Positions 1-8,759 of a stretch of 52,023 bases of DNA are shown piece by piece. The position numbers and the translations under genes were made by a program. The notes under the pieces were generated by a model. It saw only the letters and a program-made list of their open reading frames with translations. It ran no database searches and was not told the DNA's origin. Numbering within the stretch: position 1 is the first letter of the stretch; every line of letters begins with the position of its first letter. Source of the DNA: Amycolatopsis circi (lineage in GTDB: Bacteria; Actinomycetota; Actinomycetes; Mycobacteriales; Pseudonocardiaceae); contig NZ_PQIA01000057.1 in assembly GCF_003385235.1 (NCBI RefSeq), forward strand, positions 1 through 52,023. Reading direction: 5' to 3'.

Positions 1-577
1 ACCGACCGGAGAACCCACAGTGGACACGCTGGTGCGACGCCAGCCACACCAACGCGTCCACCCAACGGGCACCACCCGCACACCCACCACCAAGATCAAC
101 AAAAACTCAACTCGGTGGATCCAGGTCTGATTCCCTCAAGGAGTCCTTCACGGAGCGGTAGACGGGGGGGCGCGCGGGTTGCTGACCCTTCTCCGGTAAC
201 GAATGCGCCACATTAGCGACGCGAATGCGCGGGCGCCTCCCCGAATGGACCAGTCCGGTCCGGGTCCGCCCCGGACGACGGGTGGAAGGCGGCTCACCGG
301 AACGGGTTGATGACCTCCCGCCAATTTCTCCCACTCTTTCCGCGCCGACCTGGGCGGCCGACCGGTAAACCAACATCGTTACACCCCGATCGGGTAGGGA
401 TGACTCACGCGCAGTCCCCGTTATCGCGACCCGAACCCGCCCCTGTCACCCTGACGAGGAGCGGGGAACCCCCGGGTTGGCGGATTGGCCGGGGCACCCC
501 CTCCGTGCGGGAATGGTGTCACCGTCCGACATCGGAGTCGCCCGGTTTTTCCCAGGGAAAGGGAAGGGTCCGTTTTC
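1..577. other. Left-edge non-coding stretch before the lanthipeptide locus
   Basis: No convincing complete gene is visible here. Plus-strand frame 2 is open from the window edge to a TGA at 131-133 (ending ...NSTRWIQV) and could be the C-terminal tail of a gene that starts outside the window, but I cannot identify it. The remaining ~440 bp up to the LanKC start should hold the promoter of the lanthipeptide operon. No clear operator or terminator was recognised. Confidence 0.4.
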
Positions 578-3115
578 ATGGATGTCCGGTACGAGGCTTT
601 CTGCTTCGCCGATCCGCTGTTCTTCGACGAACCGCGGGAAACCCCGGGCGCGGCCGGCGACCTGGCCGCGAGCCTGCCGCTTCCGGGACCCGAGTGGACG
701 GTCGAGAACCGCGGGATCTGGCATTCGCTGCGCCCGTCCGAGCGGAAACTTCCCGCCCAGGGCTGGAAAATCCACGTCTCCGCCGGTCTGGACAACGCCG
801 GGGGCGTGCTGGCCAAGGTGCACCGGTACTGTGTGGAGCATCGGATCGCGTACAAGCACCTGCGCTCCCGGGCGATCCTGATCAGCCGCAATTCGAAATA
901 CGCTCCGCGCGAGGGAAGCGGCAAGCTCGTCACGATTTACCCGGAGTCCGAAGAGTCGCTCGCCCGGATACTGCGCGACCTTTCCGCCGAGCTGGAAGGC
1001 GAGCACGGAGCGTACATTCTGAGCGATCTCCGCTACCGCGAAGGCCCGCTTTACGTCCGGTACGGCGGATTCGCCGAACAGTGGACCGAACACGCCGGAA
1101 CCCGGGTGCTGGCAATCCGCCGCCCGGACGGCGCGCTGATACCGGACCGGCGGGAACCGTCCTTTTCCACGCCGGACTGGGTGTCCATTCCGGCCTGTTT
1201 GTCCGACAGCCTCGCCGCGCGCAAGAACGGCGCCCGGTTCCCGTACCGGGTGACCGGTTCCCTGCACTTTTCCAACGGCGGCGGCGTTTATCTGGCCGAA
1301 CGAGGGGACGACCGGAAAACCGTCGTGCTCAAGGAGGCGCGGCCGCACGCCGGGCTGGACCGGGACGGCACGGACGCGGTCGCCCGGCTGCACCACGAGC
1401 GCGAGGTGCTCGAACGGCTGGCGGACGTTCCGGGGATCCCCCGGGTGCACGAGCAGTTCACCGTGTGGGAGCACCATTACCTGGCGATGGAGCACCTGCC
1501 CGGCATCGCGCTGAGCAACTGGCTCGCCCGGCATTACCCGCTCACCAGCGGTTCCGGGGCCGAAGCCGACCTCGCGGGCTACCGCGACCGCGCGCTGGCC
1601 GTGCTGGCCCAGGTCGAGCGCATCCTGGCGGACATCCACCGGCACGGGATCGTCTTCGGCGACCTGCACGGGAAGAACATTCTGGTGGACGATCAGGACA
1701 GGGTGTCGCTGATCGACTTCGAACTGGCCGTCGAGGCCGATTCCGGCGACCGTCCGGGGCTCGGCGCCCCCGGGTTCCGCGCGCCTGCCGACCGGCACGG
1801 GTTCGAGATCGACGAGCACGCGCTGGCCGCGCTCCGGCTGTGGCTTTTCCTTCCGCTGGTGATGCTGCTCGAACTCGCGCCGAGCAAACTGCGCGGGATC
1901 GCCGACTTCGCCCAGCAGCGGTTCGACCTGCCGGACGGATACGCCGACCGCGTGGTCTCCGTGCTCGCCCCGCGCGGCAAGCCGCCCGCCGCGACGCACA
2001 CCGCGCTCGACGAGCCGCGGCCGGACTGGTCGCTGGTGCGCAAGCAGATCGCGGAAGCCATCCTCGCGAGCGCCACGCCGGACCGCGTCGACCGGCTTTT
2101 CCCCGGCGACATCGAACAGTTCCGCTCCGGCGGCGCGGGTTTCGGCGTCGGAGCCGCAGGGGTATTGCATTCGTTGCATGTCGCCGGAGCCGGTCGTTAT
2201 CCCGAGTACGAGCAGTGGCTGCTGGACTCGGTCCGACGGCAACCGCCCTCGCGGCCCGGATTCTTCGACGGCAGCCACGGCATCGCGTACGTCCTTGAAG
2301 AATTCGGGTACTCCGCGGAAGCCGACGAGTTGCTCGCCGCGACGCAGACGCTGGCCAGCCAGACGACCGACCACGGCCTGGAAAGCGGGCTGGCCGGGAT
2401 CGGCCTCGCCCGCCTGCACTTCGCGACGACCCGCGGCGACAACGAATTCGGCCGCCAGGCCCTGGACGTCGCGGTCAAGCTCGCGACCGTGTTCGAGACC
2501 GCCGACCCGCCCGGCCGCTTCGCCCGGGCGGGGTTGCTGAGCGGCTGGTCCGGGCCGGCGCTGCTGTTCCTGCGCCTGTACGAACACACCGGCGAACCGT
2601 CCTGGCTCACCCTCGCCGACCGGGTGCTGGCCCGCGATCTGGAGGAATGCGCCCCGGCGTCCGACGGATCGCTGCAGGTCCGCGACGGCACGCTGCGCAC
2701 CCTGCCGTACGCCGCGATCGGCAGCGCCGGAATCCTGATGGTCGCCGAGCAGGTCGTCCGGAGCCTCCCGGAGTCGGCGGCCGCCCAGAGCCTGCCCGGA
2801 CTGCGCGCGGCGTGCCGCGGGGAGTTCGTGATCCACCCCGGCCTGCTGTACGGCCGGTGCGGGCTGGCCGCCGCGCTGTCCTTCGCCGACGAGCCGGACC
2901 GGGAGGCCATCGACCTGCACCTGGCGCGGCTGTCCTGGCACGGCATCCCGTACCGCGGCGGGCTGGCCTTCCCCGGCAACCAGCTGCTTCGCCTTTCGAC
3001 CGACGTCAGCACCGGCAGCGCGGGGGTCCTCCGCACGCTCGCCGCACTACTGGACCGCGCGGAACTGCTGCCCTTCCTGGGCGCCGCGCCGTCCCCGCAC
3101 ACCTCCGGCCGATGA
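578..3115 (+). CDS. lanKC: Class III lanthipeptide synthetase LanKC (RamC/AmfT type)
   Basis: Trifunctional enzyme of about 845 aa that phosphorylates Ser/Thr of the precursor, eliminates phosphate and cyclises to lanthionine/labionin. The N-terminal lyase-like part (about 1-200) opens with MDVRYEAFCFADPLFF, typical of LanKC. The central Ser/Thr-kinase domain shows the VVLKEA lysine, the catalytic HRHGIVFGDLHGKN loop and a DFE metal motif. The C-terminal cyclase domain keeps LanC-like glycine motifs (GSHGIAYVL, GLLYGRCGLA) but lacks the Cys/Cys-His zinc ligands, as is usual in class III. The ATG at 578 was chosen over the in-frame upstream 485 because it gives the family N-terminus and follows GGGAAGGG. 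The precursor gene starts 32 bp downstream, then two ABC exporters: the ram/amf order of SapB-type morphogens. Confidence 0.93.
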   Translation: MDVRYEAFCFADPLFFDEPRETPGAAGDLAASLPLPGPEWTVENRGIWHSLRPSERKLPAQGWKIHVSAGLDNAGGVLAKVHRYCVEHRIAYKHLRSRAILISRNSKYAPREGSGKLVTIYPESEESLARILRDLSAELEGEHGAYILSDLRYREGPLYVRYGGFAEQWTEHAGTRVLAIRRPDGALIPDRREPSFSTPDWVSIPACLSDSLAARKNGARFPYRVTGSLHFSNGGGVYLAERGDDRKTVVLKEARPHAGLDRDGTDAVARLHHEREVLERLADVPGIPRVHEQFTVWEHHYLAMEHLPGIALSNWLARHYPLTSGSGAEADLAGYRDRALAVLAQVERILADIHRHGIVFGDLHGKNILVDDQDRVSLIDFELAVEADSGDRPGLGAPGFRAPADRHGFEIDEHALAALRLWLFLPLVMLLELAPSKLRGIADFAQQRFDLPDGYADRVVSVLAPRGKPPAATHTALDEPRPDWSLVRKQIAEAILASATPDRVDRLFPGDIEQFRSGGAGFGVGAAGVLHSLHVAGAGRYPEYEQWLLDSVRRQPPSRPGFFDGSHGIAYVLEEFGYSAEADELLAATQTLASQTTDHGLESGLAGIGLARLHFATTRGDNEFGRQALDVAVKLATVFETADPPGRFARAGLLSGWSGPALLFLRLYEHTGEPSWLTLADRVLARDLEECAPASDGSLQVRDGTLRTLPYAAIGSAGILMVAEQVVRSLPESAAAQSLPGLRAACRGEFVIHPGLLYGRCGLAAALSFADEPDREAIDLHLARLSWHGIPYRGGLAFPGNQLLRLSTDVSTGSAGVLRTLAALLDRAELLPFLGAAPSPHTSGR

Positions 3116-3147
3116 GCGCCGGCGGACCCCGAGAGAAGGGAACACCC

Positions 3148-3282
3148 ATGGAAAACGTCCTGGAGCTGCAGGCGTTGGAGGCCCCGGAAGCCCTCGAAGG
3201 CCAGGGCTTGGACCACCACGGCCACAGCCACTACAGCGCGTACTGCGGCGACAGCACGCTCAGCCTGCTTCTCTGCTACTGA
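3148..3282 (+). CDS. lanA: SapB/AmfS-like class III lanthipeptide precursor
   Basis: A 44-aa precursor, directly downstream of LanKC and preceded by GAGAGAAGGG. The leader (about residues 1-22) is acidic and contains LELQALE, the amphipathic motif recognised by class III synthetases. The core carries two ring-forming blocks: SHYSAYC (27-33, Ser-x2-Ser-x2-Cys) and STLSLLLC (36-43, Ser-x2-Ser-x3-Cys, the classic labionin spacing). The linker CGDS between them and the hydrophobic second block closely resemble SapB and AmfS, so a surface-active aerial-hyphae morphogen is the likely product. The first block is one residue shorter than the standard labionin motif and begins in a His/Tyr-rich stretch, so its ring topology may differ. 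A strong hairpin follows 8 bp after the stop codon. Confidence 0.92.
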   Translation: MENVLELQALEAPEALEGQGLDHHGHSHYSAYCGDSTLSLLLCY

Positions 3283-3290
3283 TCGCGCTC

Positions 3291-3331
3291 GGGGCGGGAA
3301 CGGCGCAGGCCAAGTGCGCCGTTCCCGCCCC
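3291..3331 (+). terminator. Strong hairpin after the lanthipeptide precursor (terminator/attenuator)
   Basis: The 17-nt arm at 3291-3307 (GGGGCGGGAACGGCGCA) is perfectly complementary to 3315-3331 across a 7-nt loop. There is no U-tract, as is common in actinomycetes. Placed between precursor and exporter genes, it would raise precursor mRNA relative to the transporter genes. Confidence 0.8.
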
Positions 3332-3396
3332 GTCCATTCTGCACCGGCGGTCCGCACCCGATCGGGACGGGCCCGAAGACCGGGCGGCGGCGTGTT

Positions 3397-3925
3397 GCGG
3401 AGGTCGAGTTCGCTCGCTCGGGACCGGATGGTGGCGGTGCTGTGAGGCCGGATTCGCCGACGACCTGACAGAGCCGAAGCTGCCAAGTCACGTTCGCCGT
3501 CGGGAAGGGGACAGTGGCGGATCTGCGAGGCCAAGTTCACCGTCCGAGACCCGACAGCGGCCAAGCTGCGAAGCCGAGTTCACCGCCGACGACCGATCAA
3601 GCGCGGACCGGCGAGGCCGAGTTCGCCATAGACGACCTGACAGCGATGGTGCTGCGACGCCGGATTCGCCGACGACCTGGCAGGGCCCAAGCTGCCAAGT
3701 CGAGTTCGCCGCCGACGACCGGCCATTAGCGGCCCGGTGAGGCGAAGTTCATCGACCAAGACCCGACAGCGGCCGAGCTGCGAAGCCGAGTTCGCCGCCG
3801 ATGGCCGACCAGTGGCGGACCGGCGAGGCCGAATTCGCCATGAACAGCCTGACAGCGACGGTGCTGCGAGACCGAGTCCACCGCCGAGGACCCGGCCGAC
3901 CGTGCAGCGGTCCTGCGGCGCCGTC
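3397..3925. repeat. Degenerate tandem repeat array with 212-bp higher-order period
   Basis: The gap between precursor and exporter is filled with units of about 42-43 bp resembling GCGAAGCCGAGTTCGCCGCC followed by a GACGACCTGACAGCG segment. Five units form a 212-bp higher-order repeat: the word GTGCTG with matching flanks recurs at 3437, 3649 and 3861, exactly 212 bp apart. About 2.4 long copies are present, roughly 75-80% alike by eye. Open frames through it are Arg/Pro/Ser-rich and do not look coding. Function unknown. Confidence 0.82.
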
Positions 3926-3945
3926 CACCACGCGAGGGGAGCGAC

Positions 3946-5598
3946 ATGGCCGGATCCGCCGATCGGCTGCTGACCTCGGCCGCGCTGCTGGACCGTCCCC
4001 GGCTGGCCGCGGTCGTCGTGACGTCGCTGATCTCCGCCGGCGCCGGACTGTTGCTGCCCGGCGCGCTCGCCGCCGCCACCGACGCGGTCCTCGGCGGGCG
4101 GAGCAGCACCGGCGCGGTGGTGTGGCTGCTGGTCGTGGGCGTCGCGGAGATCGCCGCGGACGCCGTCACCATGGTCCTTCCCGCCCGGCTGACCAGCAAC
4201 GCGAGCGCCTGGCTCCGCCGCCGGATCACGGACCGGCTGCTCGCGCTGGGGACCGGCTCGCCGTTCGCTCCCGGCGACGCGGTCAGCCGGGTGACCGGCG
4301 ACTGCGCGGCCGCCGGCGGCATCGCCGCGGTCGTGGTGCAGCTGATCGCGACCGGCCTCATGTCCTCCGGCGCGATAGTCCTGCTCGCGCTTTTGGACTG
4401 GCGGCTGGCGCTGGTCTTCCTCGGCAGCCTCCCCTTCGCTTTGCTGCTAGCGCGGTCTCACCTGCGGGGCACGGCGGCGGATGTCCTCGCGTACCAACGG
4501 GTTTCCGGCGAACTGTCCGCCCGGCTGCTCGACGCGGTCACCGGCCTGCGGACGATCGCCGCCTCCGGCACTGCCGACGCCGAAGCCGCCCGGGTACTGC
4601 GTCCGTTGCCACGGCTGAACCTCGCCGGGCAAGGCATGTGGCGGACCCAAGCCCGGATGGTGTGGCGGGCCGGTCTGCTGCTTCCCACGGTGGAAATCCT
4701 CACCCTCGCCGCCGCCGGTTTCGGTGTCCTGGCCGGACGGTTGAGCGCCGGAGACGTCCTCGCCGCGCTCGGCTACGTCGCGCTCGGCCTGGGCCTGGTC
4801 ACGCAAATCCCGTTGCTCACCACGCTTTCCCGAATCCGTTCCGCTGCCTACCGGATCACCGAAGTCCTCGACACCGAGCCGCCTCCTCGCGGCGCCCTCG
4901 GACTGTTGCCCGGAAACGGCATGCTGGAACTCCGGGGGGCCACTGTGGACGGTGCGCTGGCCGACGTCGACCTCACCATTCCCGGTGGCTGTTTCGCCGC
5001 CGTGGTAGGGAGTTCCGGCTCAGGCAAGTCCACTGTGGTCTCGTTGCTGGCCGGTCTCCGCCGCCCCGACGCCGGACAGGCTCTGCTGGACGGTCGCGAC
5101 CTCGCTGTGCTGCGCCCCGAGGAACTGCGGGCCGTCATCGGGTACGCGTCTGCTGAGCCCGCGCTGCTCGGCACCACTGTCGCCGATGCTGTTGCTTATG
5201 GTTCGTGGGCTAGCGTCCCGGCCGTCGATGCGGCCTGCCGGACCGCGCGGATCCACGACGTCCTCGCGCGGTTGCCGCAGGGATACGACACCTTGCTATC
5301 CGAAACTCCCTTATCCGGCGGGGAAAGTGCGCGGGTCGGCCTCGCGCGTGCGCTCGCGCGGAACCCGCGGGTGCTCCTGCTCGACGACGCCACCGCCAGC
5401 CTGGACACGATCACCGAACGCACCGTGACGGCCGAGCTGGGCCGCCGGACCCGGGTGATCGTGACGCACCGCGCCGCGATGGCCGCCCGGGCCGATCTAG
5501 TGGTGTGGCTGGCGGCGGGCCAGGTCCGGGCGGTCGGGCCGCATTCGCGGTTGTGGCAGCTGGCGGGGTATCGCGCGGTGTTCACGGAGGAGACGTGA
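3946..5598 (+). CDS. ABC exporter half-transporter A, lanthipeptide export (RamA-like)
   Basis: 550-aa membrane-ABC fusion: an N-terminal six-helix exporter domain (about 1-310), then a nucleotide-binding domain with Walker A GSSGSGKST, signature LSGGESARVG, Walker B LLLDDATASLD and the switch histidine in VIVTHR. The catalytic glutamate after Walker B is replaced by Asp (DD rather than DE), so its own ATP site is probably weak. It likely pairs with the next gene as an asymmetric heterodimer exporting the SapB-like peptide. No peptidase C39 domain is present, so leader removal must be done elsewhere. The ATG at 3946 follows GAGGGGAGCGAC. Confidence 0.88.
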   Translation: MAGSADRLLTSAALLDRPRLAAVVVTSLISAGAGLLLPGALAAATDAVLGGRSSTGAVVWLLVVGVAEIAADAVTMVLPARLTSNASAWLRRRITDRLLALGTGSPFAPGDAVSRVTGDCAAAGGIAAVVVQLIATGLMSSGAIVLLALLDWRLALVFLGSLPFALLLARSHLRGTAADVLAYQRVSGELSARLLDAVTGLRTIAASGTADAEAARVLRPLPRLNLAGQGMWRTQARMVWRAGLLLPTVEILTLAAAGFGVLAGRLSAGDVLAALGYVALGLGLVTQIPLLTTLSRIRSAAYRITEVLDTEPPPRGALGLLPGNGMLELRGATVDGALADVDLTIPGGCFAAVVGSSGSGKSTVVSLLAGLRRPDAGQALLDGRDLAVLRPEELRAVIGYASAEPALLGTTVADAVAYGSWASVPAVDAACRTARIHDVLARLPQGYDTLLSETPLSGGESARVGLARALARNPRVLLLDDATASLDTITERTVTAELGRRTRVIVTHRAAMAARADLVVWLAAGQVRAVGPHSRLWQLAGYRAVFTEET

Positions 5599-5791
5599 CC
5601 ATGCTGGTGCGCTGGCGGAACACCGGGAGATGCCGCGATGAGGCGGGTCCGCGCGATCGGCCGCGGATGGAGCAAGAGCCACGACAAGCCGCCCACGCGC
5701 GCACCACGGCGGAAGCACCCAGGCACACGAACTCGACAGGCCACGCACTCTCCCCACCTCAGCGCCACCGAACCGCGCCCGTGGAGCGAGC

Positions 5792-7513
5792 ATGAGCGTC
5801 GGCCGTCTCTACTGGAGCGCCCTCGCCGGGCAATGGCGCGGCGGACTGGTGCTCCTGGCCTGCTCCGTCCTCGAAGGGCTGCCCGCGTTCTTCTCCGGAC
5901 GGCTCGTCGAACTGGCCGTCAACAGCGGGTTCGCCGCGGGCAAACCCGGCGTCGGCCTTGGCTGGCTCGGGGTGTTCGGCCTCACCGCGCTCGCTGGCGC
6001 GTTCGGGTCGCGGCTGGTGTGGCGGCAGCTCGGCAAGGTCGTCGAGCCGTTGCGGGACGCACTGGTGACCGCCGTCGTGCGCGGGGTCTTGCACGATCCC
6101 GCGCCGCCGCGGAGCGGTCCGGACGCTCGCGGGGTCGCGCGGATCACCCAGCACGTCGAGGTCGTGCGCGACGCCACCGGCGGGCTCTTGGTCCAGGCCC
6201 GCGGCATGATCGTCACCACCGCGGCGGCGATCGCCGGACTGATCACCGTCGCGGGGTCGCTGGCGTTGCCGGTCGTAGTCCCGGTGGTGCTCGCGCTGGC
6301 CGGATTCGCCGCGCTGCTGCCTTCCCTCGCGCGGCGGCAACGCGCGCTCACGCTGGCCGACGAGGGCACCGCGGGCACCACCGGGTCGATCTTCGCCGGG
6401 ATGCGGGACGTCGTCGCCTGCGGAGCCGAACCGGTCGCCGCGCTGACCGCCGACCAGGCGGTGGACCGTCAGGCCGCCGCTGCGGTGCGGGTGGCTCGGT
6501 CGGGCGCGCTGCGGTCGCTGATCGTGGCGCTCGGCGGGTTCGTCCCGCTGGTTCTCGCGCTCGCCCTCGCCCCGTCGATGGTCGCCCGCGGTGAGCTGAC
6601 CGCCGGGGCCGCGCTGGGTGCGCTCGTCTACCTGGCCACCACCCTCCAACCGGCGCTGCGGGGGCTCGCCGCCACCGCGTCCACGGTCGTCCTCCGGTTG
6701 CTCGTCGCGCTTCGCCGGCTCGCGGAAACCACCGCCGTGCCCGAACTTCCCGCAGCGACCGAGAGTCCCGCCGGACTCGCACTCACCGTGCGCGGCCTGA
6801 CGTTCCGCTGGGGCGCGGCACCGGAACCGGTAGTCCGCGGCCTCAACCTCGACCTTCGCCCGGGTGACCATCTCGCGGTGGTCGGCCCGAGCGGAATCGG
6901 GAAATCGACTCTCTCCGGTCTGCTCACCGGTCTGCTCGCCCCTCAATACGGCGAAGTCCGGCTGGGCGGCGTGCGAGTCGGCGAACTGGCCGACCGGCCC
7001 CGGCACCTGGTGCTCGTCCCGCAACAGGCCTACGTCTTCGCCGGAACCCTGCGCGAAAACCTCTCCCTGTTCCACCCCGAAGCTTCCGACCGTCGCCTCG
7101 TCGCGGCCGCCGAAGCCGTCGGCGCCGCCCCGCTGCTGGCCCGTCTCGGCGGCCTCGACGCCGAACTCGGCCCCGGCGCGGAGGGCCTGTCCGCAGGGGA
7201 AGCCCAGCTCCTCGCGCTCGCGCGGGCCTACGCCTCGCCAGCCGGAGTCGTCGTCCTGGACGAGGCAACGTCCACTTTGGACCCAGCGGCCGAGGTCCAC
7301 GCGGAACGCGCTTTCGCCGCCCGGGGAGGCACCCTGGTGGTGATCGCGCACCGGCTGTCGTCGGCGGTCCGGGCGCACCGCGTGCTGCTGATGGACGGAC
7401 AGGACACGTTGTTCGGCCGGCACGACGAACTCCTCGCCACGGCCCCGCGGTATGCCGAGATGATGCGGGCTTGGCTGCCGGAACAGGCTCGGTCGCGGCT
7501 CGAAGCCAGTTGA
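5792..7513 (+). CDS. ABC exporter half-transporter B, lanthipeptide export (RamB-like)
   Basis: 573-aa membrane-ABC fusion partner of the preceding exporter. The transmembrane domain spans about 1-320. The NBD has Walker A GPSGIGKST, a degenerate signature LSAGEAQLL, an intact Walker B glutamate in VVLDEATSTLD and switch histidine VVIAHRLSS. Together with subunit A this gives one consensus ATP site (this Walker A/B with the LSGGE of A) and one degenerate site (the Walker A/DD of A with this LSAGE), the usual pattern of heterodimeric exporters. The 193-bp gap upstream holds an Arg-rich open frame that I do not believe is a gene. It ends 9 bp before the stop of the convergent ROK gene. Confidence 0.88.
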   Translation: MSVGRLYWSALAGQWRGGLVLLACSVLEGLPAFFSGRLVELAVNSGFAAGKPGVGLGWLGVFGLTALAGAFGSRLVWRQLGKVVEPLRDALVTAVVRGVLHDPAPPRSGPDARGVARITQHVEVVRDATGGLLVQARGMIVTTAAAIAGLITVAGSLALPVVVPVVLALAGFAALLPSLARRQRALTLADEGTAGTTGSIFAGMRDVVACGAEPVAALTADQAVDRQAAAAVRVARSGALRSLIVALGGFVPLVLALALAPSMVARGELTAGAALGALVYLATTLQPALRGLAATASTVVLRLLVALRRLAETTAVPELPAATESPAGLALTVRGLTFRWGAAPEPVVRGLNLDLRPGDHLAVVGPSGIGKSTLSGLLTGLLAPQYGEVRLGGVRVGELADRPRHLVLVPQQAYVFAGTLRENLSLFHPEASDRRLVAAAEAVGAAPLLARLGGLDAELGPGAEGLSAGEAQLLALARAYASPAGVVVLDEATSTLDPAAEVHAERAFAARGGTLVVIAHRLSSAVRAHRVLLMDGQDTLFGRHDELLATAPRYAEMMRAWLPEQARSRLEAS

Positions 7514-7522
7514 ACGGCGTCG

Positions 7523-8698
7523 CTAGACAGCCTCAGCCAGTAACCGCGGATAGGCCAGCAGCCGCTCGAACGCCCGCTCCGCCGCCCCGATCAACACCGG
7601 GCTCGCCACGCTCCCCGCCACCACCGTCGGACTCTGCGTCCTCGCCACCACTGACGCCGTCAATTCCGCGTGGATCCGGTCCGGCGCGATCCTCAGGTAC
7701 TCCCCCAGCAATCCGCTCACCACAACGCGATCCGGGTCGAACAGGTTCGTCAAACTCGCCAGCGCTCGCCCCAGGTTCGCCGCCGCGGCGCCGATCCGGG
7801 CAACGGCTGACGGCTCACCCGCGGCGGCGCGGCGGAGCAGGTCCGAGACCTCTGCAGGGTCGCCCAGCGCACGGCCGTCGGCGGAAACCTCAAGGCAGCC
7901 GCGCATTCCACAAGAGCACGGCACGCCCGTCGGATCGACCACGATATGTCCCGCCTCGACCGCGTTCCCCGCTCCAGTGAACGGAATCCCTTGCTGCAGA
8001 ACGGCTCCGCCGATTCCGACGTGTTCGCACGTCAGCATCAACAGGATCCGGGCCCCGCGACCAGCACCGCGATGGTGTTCCGCGAGCGCCGCGAACAATG
8101 CGTCCTTGCCGACCTCCACGCGGGGGATTTCCGGCAGCTCAGCGGCGAGGATTTCCTGCGCTGGGACTGATTTCCAGTCCAGGTGAAGGGCAGAATGGAC
8201 CAGTCCGTCGGTCGCCCGGACCATGCCCGCCAACCCGACGGCCGCGCCCGCGCACGGTCTGCCGCTCTCGGCGACCGCCTCGCGCATCCATCCGGCCAAC
8301 GCCGAGAACGTCCGTTTCGGGACTTTTCCCTTTGCAGTCAACGGGATTCGCCGCCGGTGGCCGACAGCGCCGCCTAAGCCGACCACCGCGAGTTCAGCCT
8401 CGCTCGAGTCCAGCCGCGCGGCGACGACGACCGGACCCGCCGGGTCCGGGTACAGCTGCGGGGACGGACGTCCGCGCGACGCACCGGCTTGTCGCGCGGG
8501 CGGACCTTGGGCGATCAGGCCCAGTTCGACCAACTCCCCTACCGCCTCGCTCGCGGTACTGCGCGGCAAAGCCAGCTGAGCGGTCGCCTCCGCCCGGGAC
8601 ACGCTGCCGGTCAGGTGGACCAGGTTGAGGAGCCGCGCGGCGGCGCTCTCGCTCGGTTGGGGGTATGCCGCCGCAGCCGGAACCCCTAATTTGTTCAC
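7523..8698 (-). CDS. ROK-family transcriptional regulator
   Basis: 391 aa from a GTG start at 8698. The N-terminal winged helix-turn-helix (about 25-85; LLNLVHLTGSVSRAEATAQL) is followed by a ROK sugar-kinase-like domain with the zinc motif CSCGMRGCLE and the GHIVVDP region. Proteins of this type repress sugar-use genes and sense a sugar or sugar phosphate. A longer ATG start at 8773 would overlap the divergent HAD gene and cover a palindrome, so I prefer 8698, which leaves the normal length before the HTH. Its natural target is the divergent HAD phosphatase. No sugar transporter is nearby, so the ligand is not predictable. Confidence 0.85.
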   Translation of the reverse strand: MNKLGVPAAAAYPQPSESAAARLLNLVHLTGSVSRAEATAQLALPRSTASEAVGELVELGLIAQGPPARQAGASRGRPSPQLYPDPAGPVVVAARLDSSEAELAVVGLGGAVGHRRRIPLTAKGKVPKRTFSALAGWMREAVAESGRPCAGAAVGLAGMVRATDGLVHSALHLDWKSVPAQEILAAELPEIPRVEVGKDALFAALAEHHRGAGRGARILLMLTCEHVGIGGAVLQQGIPFTGAGNAVEAGHIVVDPTGVPCSCGMRGCLEVSADGRALGDPAEVSDLLRRAAAGEPSAVARIGAAAANLGRALASLTNLFDPDRVVVSGLLGEYLRIAPDRIHAELTASVVARTQSPTVVAGSVASPVLIGAAERAFERLLAYPRLLAEAV

Positions 8699-8708
8699 CG
8701 AGCGAACA
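8692..8708. promoter_or_regulatory. Palindromic operator candidate between ROK regulator and HAD gene
   Basis: TGTTC-N7-GAACA with A/T-rich flanks (ATTT on one side, TAA on the other) lies in the divergent intergenic region and overlaps the chosen GTG start of the ROK gene. The dyad length and AT-rich shoulders match operators bound by ROK/NagC-type dimers. I infer autoregulation and control of the phosphatase. Confidence 0.45.
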
Positions 8709-8759
8709 TAACTGGAGGCGCCGGAATCTTCCAGTGCTTCACGGAGTTCGGCGTCTGGA

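Noticed and set aside
446..2941. 831-codon minus-strand open frame opposite lanKC
   Set aside because: Antisense shadow; LanKC lyase, kinase and cyclase motifs are all on the plus strand.
3397..3925. CRISPR array
   Set aside because: Units are contiguous and degenerate along their whole length, with no identical short repeats separated by unique spacers and no cas genes.
3514..3973. Short open frames within the 212-bp repeat array
   Set aside because: They are repetitive Arg/Ser/Pro strings in several frames at once, with no consistent start signals; a DNA repeat is the better description.
5601..5795. 65-codon open frame between the two ABC genes, stop overlapping the second start
   Set aside because: The ATGA overlap is tempting, but the translation is Arg/Pro/His-rich with no hydrophobic or structured segment and no proper ribosome site; composition is that of non-coding GC-rich DNA.
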